Shown piece by piece: positions 17,997 to 24,059 of a stretch of DNA of 64,000 nucleotides. Under the pieces are notes generated by a model. It ran no database searches, was not told where the DNA came from, and saw nothing but the letters and a program-made list of their open reading frames with translations. Position 1 is the first letter of the stretch, and each line of letters begins with the position of its first letter. Source of the DNA: an uncultured Clostridium sp. (lineage in GTDB: Bacteria; Bacillota; Clostridia; Lachnospirales; Lachnospiraceae); assembly GCA_900539185.1 (NCBI GenBank), contig UQBG01000003.1, positions 96,943 to 160,942 on the forward strand, in the 5' to 3' direction. Position numbers and translations under genes: made by a program.

Positions 17997-18468
17997 AGCC
18001 CACATACACCTCCTTGCATGATTCATTCAAAGCATCCACAAATGTAGTGTCTACGTGTTCATCCTCCGGCCGTTCCTCCAGTCTCCGAATCTCCTGCTCA
18101 AGTCGTATGATTTCAAGCTCCAGTTTCTTCTTTTCGAGATCCAGATGCTTGTTATCGATCGTGTTCATGCCTGCAGTATCCCGGATGTACTGTGCTGCTC
18201 TAGTGTCCCCCTTCAGAGCTCTTGATACCTGTGCGATCACGATAGCCTCATTCACTGTCAGGTTGGCTCCCTGAGCGTCCGCTAAGCTCTCTATCTCGCC
18301 GATATCACCTTTTTTCAGTGGAAGGGATAAGATATTCAATATAATTGCTTTCTGTTCCTTTTTCGCCCTTCTGGTGCGTCCAGAGGCTATTCCAGCCTTC
18401 TGTGCATTCACTCGGCGTTCGTTCGGAGTTCTGGCATCATTCGGTATTAAGTTTTTCTCATTTGCCAT
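17923..18468 (-). CDS. terS: Terminase small subunit-like protein
   Basis: A 181-residue DNA-recognition subunit candidate. The N-terminus (MANEKNLIPNDARTPNERR, then QKAGIASGRTRRAKKEQK) is the conserved start of a Firmicutes terminase small-subunit-like family. A helical bundle and a coiled coil (LEKKKLELEIIRLEQEIRRLEE) for oligomerisation follow, with an acidic tail. It overlaps the large-subunit gene by about 70 bases. It lies just downstream of a terminator (18496-18548), so its expression needs either a local promoter or read-through. Confidence 0.82.
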   Translation of the reverse strand: MANEKNLIPNDARTPNERRVNAQKAGIASGRTRRAKKEQKAIILNILSLPLKKGDIGEIESLADAQGANLTVNEAIVIAQVSRALKGDTRAAQYIRDTAGMNTIDNKHLDLEKKKLELEIIRLEQEIRRLEERPEDEHVDTTFVDALNESCKEVYVGYDIGQQDQEAEGDGAAAVTEEPES

Positions 18469-18495
18469 CCAACCACCTTCTGATCATTTCTAAAC

Positions 18496-18548
18496 AAAAA
18501 AAGAGCCGGGAATCACCCAACCCTTTAAGGTTAGATCATTCGGCTCTT
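18496..18548 (-). terminator. Intrinsic terminator before the terminase genes
   Basis: On the minus strand AAGAGCCG (18541-18548) pairs with CGGCTCTT (18501-18508) around a 32-base loop containing a small CCTTAAAGGG-type hairpin, followed by seven T. An extra AGAGCC copy directly precedes the stem, giving AGAGCCAAGAGCCG, the same arrangement as at 20841-20886. It separates the MGGRGA gene trio from the terminase genes. Confidence 0.7.
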
Positions 18549-18567
18549 GGCTCTACTTCATTATTGA

Positions 18568-18638
18568 GGTAAATACCGACGATTTGAACGCGGATCTTTC
18601 ATTGCTGACTATTCTCCCAGACTTAAACTATATCTACC
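18568..18638 (-). other. tRNA-like structure lacking an anticodon arm
   Basis: On the minus strand GGTAGAT at the 5' end can pair with ATTTACC at the 3' end (seven pairs, one wobble). A D-arm-like segment (TA, stem GTTT/GAAT, loop with GGG) and a T-arm-like hairpin with loop TTCAAAT are in order, but only about 15 bases remain for the anticodon arm. It also holds a 13-codon reading frame (18561-18602) with a GGGAG site. It overlaps the stop codon of the upstream gene. Low confidence; covariance search is needed. Confidence 0.25.
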
Positions 18639-19011
18639 TTTTTCGATTATGCCATATCTGACTTACTTTTTCAAGGAATTTAGCATCCTCTGCATTTAAA
18701 GATTCGTGATTTCTTTCAGAATTCTCCGTGTGAAAATATCCGTGATGAACATGCCATTCACCTGTTCTTTTATCTTTTTCAATAACCTTGTTTCGCCTGT
18801 TGTTCTCGCCAAACAATACAATTCTGACAATATCCTCACCGCCAACCTGTACATATACCCTTCCTTCGGTCATTGTTTCCATTAGTGGTTCATGATTCTT
18901 AGCCACATTTGTTACAAACTTAATATTTCCACTCTCAAACAGTGTTGTGTACTCAGTACCATACTTTTTTCCTTTACTACTAATGCCACTACTTGCACCA
19001 CGGCCGCCCAT
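18634..19011 (-). CDS. MGGRGA-tagged phage protein, third of three
   Basis: A 125-residue protein whose first residues MGGRGASSGIS are shared with the two genes upstream while the rest differs. The body is mixed alpha/beta with a striking aromatic/histidine run (GEWHVHHGYFHTENSE) that could bind metal or form an active site. It is basic at the C-terminus (IWHNRKR). I do not recognise the body. The shared tag in three consecutive genes suggests a common targeting or processing signal, for example for capsid entry. Confidence 0.7.
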   Translation of the reverse strand: MGGRGASSGISSKGKKYGTEYTTLFESGNIKFVTNVAKNHEPLMETMTEGRVYVQVGGEDIVRIVLFGENNRRNKVIEKDKRTGEWHVHHGYFHTENSERNHESLNAEDAKFLEKVSQIWHNRKR

Positions 19012-19023
19012 GAAATCACTCCC

Positions 19024-19452
19024 TTAAAACGTAATATTCTTCTGCCTTGTTATCTTTTTCCACTGTTCTAAAACTATTTCATACTGTTTTCTTGCACTCC
19101 TAACACTTTTTGTTTTCATTTCAGACAACGTTCTTACACTGTCGATATTTCCCTTGCTATTTTTATGAGTTAGTTCAATATTAGACCTTATATAATCCCT
19201 CGTAGGCGTAATCTGACGTGGATCATATGAACTGTAAAATCGCAATGACAATTCCTCACCATCAGGAATATTCTGCACATTTGCAATTTGAAGTTGTATC
19301 GAATTACCATTAGATGAGAACTGTGCTTTTTCTATTTTCAAATTAAGCCCCCGAACGTCATCAAGTGTTGGCTGCCCTTTTATATTATCAAGTAGTCTCT
19401 TCAAACTCATTTTACGGCCAGATAAACTGCTACTCGCTCCTCGTCCACCCAT
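19024..19452 (-). CDS. MGGRGA-tagged phage protein, second of three
   Basis: A 142-residue protein starting MGGRGASSSLSGRK, followed by an unrelated body: a helical segment, a beta-rich middle (IQLQIANVQNIPDGEELSLR) and a basic C-terminal helix. No family was recognised. It lies 12 bases upstream of the third tagged gene and 18 bases downstream of the first, in one transcription unit. Local base composition is AT-rich compared with the packaging genes. Confidence 0.65.
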   Translation of the reverse strand: MGGRGASSSLSGRKMSLKRLLDNIKGQPTLDDVRGLNLKIEKAQFSSNGNSIQLQIANVQNIPDGEELSLRFYSSYDPRQITPTRDYIRSNIELTHKNSKGNIDSVRTLSEMKTKSVRSARKQYEIVLEQWKKITRQKNITF

Positions 19453-19470
19453 AAATATCCCTCCTTTTTT

Positions 19471-19785
19471 CTACAACACAGTTTTCTTTCTCTGTTGCCG
19501 CACTCTTCTTCTCTGTGTAATCAGTACATTAACATCATTACCATCTTCCCTTGCCGTTTCTATCAGGCGGCTTAGGTGGTCATCCTGACGTTTCAATGCA
19601 ATGGCAGCCTGCTGTATCTGATTTGTTGTTTTCGCTTTGTTAGCCGCATCAATCAACCGATCTACTCTTTCAACCTCGCCCGGAGTATTCCATCCTCCGC
19701 TTGTCTTTTCAATCAATTCGCCTGGTTTTCTGAACGGAATTACTTTACCACTTGAAACACTGCTCTTTGCTCCTCTACCGCCCAT
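19471..19785 (-). CDS. MGGRGA-tagged phage protein, first of three
   Basis: A 104-residue protein starting MGGRGAKSSVSSGK. The remainder is helical and charged (VERVDRLIDAANKAKTTNQI, then a strongly basic tail RRRVRQQRKK), suggesting nucleic-acid or coat contact. Its ATG overlaps the stop codon of the ParB-like gene (TAATG), implying coupled translation. The N-terminal tag is the only part shared with the following two genes. Confidence 0.65.
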   Translation of the reverse strand: MGGRGAKSSVSSGKVIPFRKPGELIEKTSGGWNTPGEVERVDRLIDAANKAKTTNQIQQAAIALKRQDDHLSRLIETAREDGNDVNVLITQRRRVRQQRKKTVL

Positions 19786-20819
19786 TATTTCATCATCCTT
19801 TCCACATTTGTATTCGCTATGTTCACTACCTCAATATCCCCAAAATCAAACTCAACCCGATTTCCATACAGAACGATTCCCGTCGGATGAAGACGGTCGA
19901 TTGCTTCCCGCATTCCCTCGCACCAGATATTATAAGAGTCTTTATTCCGAATTACCCCGACTGTCGATACCGACACAGTTCCTCCCGGTTCTATCCCGTC
20001 AAAGCAAAATTCAAATGTTTCCGATTCTGCCCATGATAGTGTAGGAATTACAACGATTCCGCTATCCTGCATAATCTGTCCGATCATCCGGCTTCTGTAT
20101 GTATTCCATATCTTCATTGACAATGGCATATCCATATACAGACTAAAGTCCGGAGTCAGCACACAATCGAATTGCTGCAGTTTTTCCATATATTTATACG
20201 GTTCATTCCATATCCGCTCAAACTGGTAATCGTCGATATAAAAATGTATACCTGCTTCATGCTCCTGGGACGTCATGGCATAATTAAATCCAAGCAATTT
20301 CTCCGGAATATGATTAACTTTGGTCAATACCGGCATTTGATACTTGCCTGCCGCACGATTCGGATCAAACTCATACAGGTTATATGTATCATTTGTCCGC
20401 TCTCTTTCATTCTCCTTTTCTTCTGGTTCTTCCGGTTCATCTAAAAAAGACAAATCCAATCCGAACTCAGCCATATTAAAATCCGGAATATTCAGAAGCT
20501 CCTCTTCAAGGAAATCAAAATCCCACTTGGAAGATTCACCGGCGCTATTATCTGCTATTCTGTACGCATTCACCTGCTCTTCTGACAAATCTTCTGCGAT
20601 GATCACAGGCACCTGTTTAATTCCAAGGCTGATAGCTGCCTTCAGCCTGGTATGCCCCACAATTACAACCATGTTTTTATCAACCACTATTGGTTGCTTA
20701 AATCCAAACTCTCGGATACTATTTGCCACATATAAAACAGATTCCTCATTAATTCTTGGATTCTTTTCATAGGGAATCAGCTTACCCGTATTAATCATTT
20801 CAATCTGATTCATCTTCAT
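19785..20819 (-). CDS. ParB-like nuclease domain fused to DUF4417
   Basis: A 344-residue protein. Residues 1-100 form a ParB/sulfiredoxin-type domain (KLIPYEKNPRINEE, then IVGHTRLKAAISLG with the conserved GHTR nucleotide-binding box). After an acidic linker (EEPEEKENERERTND), residues 150-344 match the DUF4417 type (FNYAMTSQEHEAGIHFYIDD, VVIPTLSWAE, GIEPGGTVSVSTVGV, LYGNRVEF). Phage ParB-like proteins at this position, just before the terminase module, often accompany DNA modification or packaging. The combined role here is unknown. Confidence 0.82.
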   Translation of the reverse strand: MKMNQIEMINTGKLIPYEKNPRINEESVLYVANSIREFGFKQPIVVDKNMVVIVGHTRLKAAISLGIKQVPVIIAEDLSEEQVNAYRIADNSAGESSKWDFDFLEEELLNIPDFNMAEFGLDLSFLDEPEEPEEKENERERTNDTYNLYEFDPNRAAGKYQMPVLTKVNHIPEKLLGFNYAMTSQEHEAGIHFYIDDYQFERIWNEPYKYMEKLQQFDCVLTPDFSLYMDMPLSMKIWNTYRSRMIGQIMQDSGIVVIPTLSWAESETFEFCFDGIEPGGTVSVSTVGVIRNKDSYNIWCEGMREAIDRLHPTGIVLYGNRVEFDFGDIEVVNIANTNVERMMK

Positions 20820-20840
20820 TTCTCCTTTTTCATTAATGAA

Positions 20841-20886
20841 AAAGAGCCGGATACGTATTTTTCATACATATCCGGCTCTTGGCTCT
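20841..20886 (-). terminator. Intrinsic terminator in the leader of the ParB-like gene
   Basis: On the minus strand AAGAGCCGGATA (20869-20880) pairs perfectly with TATCCGGCTCTT (20842-20853), with a further ATGTAT/ATACGT inner region and a run of T after the stem. AGAGCC at 20881-20886 precedes the stem. A TTGAAA/TATTAT promoter-like pair lies just upstream (about 20895-20920), so a short leader RNA may form. The ParB-like start codon is about 20 bases downstream with an AAAGGAG site. Confidence 0.75.
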
Positions 20887-20911
20887 GATATAATAATATC
20901 ACACTCGCATT

Positions 20912-21091
20912 TTATTTCAAGTCAGCAAAATCATTAAAATACTGCTCTGCTTCTTCATAACTTATCCCAAACATTTTTGAAACTTCTAAGCAAATTCTGC
21001 TATTTCGTTCTCTAATCCCGCTAGGTCTGTTCGGAACATATTTCCCACACAGCCTGTCAAACGCCGCATAAATTTTATTTCTATCAACCAT
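20912..21091 (-). CDS. Small hypothetical phage protein (59 residues)
   Basis: ATG at 21091 opens 59 codons: MVDRNKIYAAFDRLCGKYV at the start and a helical C-terminus ending FNDFADLK. Start, length and helix-rich composition look like a real small gene between the HTH-like gene (21111-21302) and the ParB-like gene. The ribosome binding site is weak (GAGTGAG). I do not recognise the family. Confidence 0.5.
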   Translation of the reverse strand: MVDRNKIYAAFDRLCGKYVPNRPSGIRERNSRICLEVSKMFGISYEEAEQYFNDFADLK

Positions 21092-21110
21092 TATCTCACT
21101 CTCTCATCAC

Positions 21111-21302
21111 TCAAGCATGAATAAATATATACTTTCCATCGCTCTCTTTTACATAGCCTAATCTGACTAAGTCCTGTAAGTCATGGTCAAATATCACCTT
21201 ATCCATTCCAGCATTATTGCTTCTTAAATCTTCATAGGTTATACTCCTTGCCTTTTTAATATCCATTAGTAGTGATTTATTGTACGCCTCTGATATAAAC
21301 AT
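21111..21302 (-). CDS. Small winged-helix-like protein
   Basis: A 63-residue protein (MFISEAYNKSLLMDIKKARS, then IFDHDLQDLVRLGYVKESDGKYIF). The C-terminal half has the helix-then-beta-wing pattern of a small winged helix. A strong GGGAGGAAAG site precedes the ATG. It may be a transcriptional regulator of late genes, but this is inferred only from the pattern and its position between replication and packaging modules. Confidence 0.6.
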   Translation of the reverse strand: MFISEAYNKSLLMDIKKARSITYEDLRSNNAGMDKVIFDHDLQDLVRLGYVKESDGKYIFIHA

Positions 21303-21392
21303 ATAACTTTCCTCCCTTTGTTTTTTATAGAACCATTATACGGTGTCAACCACCAATATTCAATTTACAAAGTTCGACATTATTCGATATAG

Positions 21393-21557
21393 TTATTTCT
21401 CATCAGCCTCTCGCTCTTTCTTAAATGTCTCAAAGGCGTCCACCCAGACGCCATCTCTTGCAATCAACAATCCACCGTTCTTCGCATCTATTGCTTTGTG
21501 CTTTTCGGATTTCAACCATTCCTCAAAGTCATCTACCGAAATGCCGTCCTTACTCAT
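21393..21557 (-). CDS. Small hypothetical phage protein (54 residues)
   Basis: The ATG at 21557 overlaps the stop of the upstream zinc-finger gene (ATGAGTAA), so translation is probably coupled. The 54 residues start MSKDGISVDDFEEWLKSEKH and end EAFETF-type helix with KKEREADEK. The middle (GGLLIARDGVWVDAFETF) is conserved-looking. Family not recognised. Confidence 0.6.
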   Translation of the reverse strand: MSKDGISVDDFEEWLKSEKHKAIDAKNGGLLIARDGVWVDAFETFKKEREADEK

Positions 21558-22059
21558 TTAACTTCATCCTTTCTCCATCTCTCAATTCTTTCAGTTTTGC
21601 TTCGGCTGATTCTCTTGTAAGCAATGCATATCTTTCTCCGACCACATCAGGCTCGCTATTATCATATCCGATAAAAACTAAAACTTCGCCATCTTCTCCT
21701 AAAGAAAACCCTGTTACCTCGGATTCGCTGTATTGCTTAATACACATTTCTTTATGTCCATAATCGTCCTCATCACCAATCCAATAAAGCCTCGCTCCCA
21801 CTTTGCAAGGTAGTTTAAAAAGTCTGCCCTGTTCCTCTAACTGCTGATACTCCTTTAACTGTGTGAGCCATTCTGCTAATTGTTCATGTTCCTGCGCACA
21901 TTTGACACATTCATCCAACTTGCCATCATCTGGGTTCGCATGACACAAGAAGCCCTCATTATATTTTTCTTCCGCTACCTCTGTTGCATGTGCTATTGCT
22001 TCATCCAGCTTCATTTTTCCTCCACAAAACGGACATGCTTTTACCTCTTCAATCATCAC
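21550..22059 (-). CDS. Lar-like zinc-finger phage protein
   Basis: A 169-residue protein starting with a zinc knuckle KACPFCGGKMKL, as in the Lar/restriction-alleviation-like family. A second cysteine pair lies at CVKCAQEHEQLAEWLTQLKEY. The C-terminal half (LPCKVGARLYWIGDEDDYGH, then FIGYDNSEPDVVGERYALLT) is typical of phage proteins that carry a one-page regulatory or display domain of unknown role. It overlaps the helicase gene upstream by 11 bases. Confidence 0.65.
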   Translation of the reverse strand: MMIEEVKACPFCGGKMKLDEAIAHATEVAEEKYNEGFLCHANPDDGKLDECVKCAQEHEQLAEWLTQLKEYQQLEEQGRLFKLPCKVGARLYWIGDEDDYGHKEMCIKQYSESEVTGFSLGEDGEVLVFIGYDNSEPDVVGERYALLTRESAEAKLKELRDGERMKLNE

Positions 22060-23440
22060 TCTTTCCCTCCTTTATCTTCCGGATCCTTGCTTTCAAGGAT
22101 TCCATTACCCAGTTCTGCACATCATCCTTCCGGCTGATAGCTTCCATTACATCCTCATCTCTGGTCCCGCTGCACACAAGATGATGAATGATCACCTTTT
22201 CAGTCTGTCCCTGACGATGTAACCGCTTATTCGCCTGTGAATATAGCTCATAGTTCCATGTAAGGCCAAACCAGATCACATGATTTCCGCCCTGCTGCAG
22301 GTTCAGGCCATAGGCACAGCTGGCCGGATGCGCCAACAGGATGTCGATCTGCCCGGCGTTCCAGTCGTTCTCATCCTGCGGTGTCTTCAGTTCCCGGACA
22401 CGTAAGCCGGTCTTTTCCAATGCAGCCTTGATCCGGTCCTTATCGTGCTGGAAATTATAAAAGACCAATGCCGGCTTTCCGTTTAACGATTCCACCAGCT
22501 CCATGAAAGCCTCTATCTTGCAGTCGTGTACTGAATGCACAGAATGGCCTTCATCGTAGACAGCACCATTCGCCAGCTGTAGAAGCTTATTGCTGAGTGC
22601 AGCCGCACTGGTCACGCTGATCTCATCCTCTTCCTCCGGAAGTGCAAGTACCATCTGCCGCTCAAGATCGTTATAGGCTTTCCTTGCTTTCGGATCCAGC
22701 TCCACATGTATGACATCCTCGATCAGATCCGGAAGCTGCAGATAATCTTCAGACTTCATGCTGATACAAATATCTGATATCTTATCCAGTATCGCCTGTT
22801 CACTCCCCAGCTTCGGCTTATAGTTGTATATGATGTTCTGGCCGCGGTCACCCGGATTGAAATACCTCTCGCGGAACTGGGTGTACCGCTTCTCCAGTCG
22901 TTCTCCTCCATCCAGCAGGTAGACCTGCGCCCACAGATCCTCCAGTCCGTTCGGAGATGGCGTACCGGTCAGTTCTACCAGCCGGGTGATCTTGCCGGAT
23001 ATACTCGCTAAGGCTTTGAACCTTTTCGACTTATGATTCTTAAAGCTGCTGCTCTCATCGATCACGACCATATCGAATGGCCATGCATTCCGGTAATAAT
23101 CCACCAGCCACACCACGTTTTCCCGGTTAATGATGTAAAGATCCGCCGGTGTATTCAGTGCCTGTATCCTTTTTGCTGTGCTTCCCAGTACCTTGGATAC
23201 CCGCAGCATCTTCGTGTGATCCCATTTATCCTTTTCCTTCGACCAGGTACTTTCCGCGACCTTCTTCGGTGCGATTACCAGAATCTTCCTGACCTGCAGC
23301 CGTTCATATTTCAATTCCTTAATAGCTGTCAGTGTGGTTACAGTCTTACCAAGTCCCATGTCAATGTACAGACCTATCTTTTTTGTATCAATGATCCTCT
23401 GCAGGCAATGTCTCTGATATTCGTGCGGTATGAACTCCAT
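22049..23440 (-). CDS. SNF2-type DEAD/DEAH helicase
   Basis: A 463-residue superfamily 2 ATPase of the replication module. Visible motifs: Walker A-like YIDMGLGKTVT, motif II VVIDESSSFKN, motif III VELTGTPSPNG, and the C-terminal motifs VIWFGLTWNYELYSQANKRL and RLHRQGQ. Phage SNF2-like helicases usually accompany a VRR-NUC nuclease and a VapE-type primase, as here. The ATG at 23440 is preferred over a GTG three codons upstream because it is properly spaced from AGAGG. Confidence 0.9.
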   Translation of the reverse strand: MEFIPHEYQRHCLQRIIDTKKIGLYIDMGLGKTVTTLTAIKELKYERLQVRKILVIAPKKVAESTWSKEKDKWDHTKMLRVSKVLGSTAKRIQALNTPADLYIINRENVVWLVDYYRNAWPFDMVVIDESSSFKNHKSKRFKALASISGKITRLVELTGTPSPNGLEDLWAQVYLLDGGERLEKRYTQFRERYFNPGDRGQNIIYNYKPKLGSEQAILDKISDICISMKSEDYLQLPDLIEDVIHVELDPKARKAYNDLERQMVLALPEEEDEISVTSAAALSNKLLQLANGAVYDEGHSVHSVHDCKIEAFMELVESLNGKPALVFYNFQHDKDRIKAALEKTGLRVRELKTPQDENDWNAGQIDILLAHPASCAYGLNLQQGGNHVIWFGLTWNYELYSQANKRLHRQGQTEKVIIHHLVCSGTRDEDVMEAISRKDDVQNWVMESLKARIRKIKEGKSDD

Positions 23441-23762
23441 CCTTTCCACTTCCTCTCTTTTTCATGATCTTCTTTTCCACATCCGGATACCCGATATCAC
23501 CGAAGAACTCTGCCACACCGGATAAGCCCTTTACAACCCGGACATCCTGACCAAGCCTTCGTAATCTGTCTATCTGTATCTTCTGCAGTCTGGTTAACTG
23601 CCCGGTATCTGTTTTCAGTTCCACGAATATCGGTTTACAGTCCGGCAGGATCACCATTCTGTCCGGCACGCCTGCATTCCCCGGAGACACCCACTTATAG
23701 GCTCTTCCTCCCAGGCCACGAACCGTATCTACTAATATCCCTTCAATCTCACTCTCTAACAT
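23388..23762 (-). CDS. VRR-NUC domain nuclease
   Basis: A 124-residue restriction-endonuclease-fold nuclease. Motif residues are in GNAGVPDRMVILPD and FVELKTDTGQLTRLQ (the D, E-x-K core), preceded by the N-terminal catalytic Glu in LESEIEGILVDTVR. The start at 23762 follows AAAGGAG; a longer frame to 23831 runs through the hairpin of the candidate origin. VRR-NUC proteins act on branched DNA and here pair with the overlapping helicase gene. The C-terminus is basic (KKIMKKRGSG). Confidence 0.88.
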   Translation of the reverse strand: MLESEIEGILVDTVRGLGGRAYKWVSPGNAGVPDRMVILPDCKPIFVELKTDTGQLTRLQKIQIDRLRRLGQDVRVVKGLSGVAEFFGDIGYPDVEKKIMKKRGSGKDGVHTARISETLPAEDH

Positions 23763-23795
23763 TCTGATTCTCCTTTTCTCATCAATCTGACAACA

Positions 23796-24057
23796 CGGAC
23801 AACATACGCGCGCATATATATTTAAAATCATGCGCGTATGGCGTACACGTTATCCTATAAATCCTTTATTTTTTAACTCTTATAGAAAGTTTGTTGTCAA
23901 TGTTGTCAAAGTAGGTTAGAGCCTTATATTTTCTAGCTCTATGCCGTCAACAAACCCGGCAACAAACTTGACAACATTCAAAGTTTGTTGTCAGCGGCGC
24001 CTTTCGGAGTTTGTTGTCAAAAATCCAGTTTGTTGACAATTTTGTTGCCGCCTTTGT
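23796..24057. repeat. Iteron cluster, candidate phage replication origin
   Basis: Copies of GTTTGTTGTCAA or close variants are at 23889-23900, 23983-23993, 24009-24020 and 24028-24039. Inverted copies are at 23946-23955 and near 23959-23975. An A+T-rich tract and a hairpin (CATACGCG at 23803 pairing with CGCGTATG ending at 23840) lie beside them. The cluster is in the non-coding stretch between the primase/helicase gene and the VRR-NUC gene. Iterons next to the initiator gene are a usual origin layout. Confidence 0.7.
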
Positions 24058-24059
24058 CG

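Noticed and set aside
23886..24050. CRISPR array
   Set aside because: The repeats are 11-12 bases, occur in both orientations and have irregular spacing; no cas genes are near. They fit iterons.
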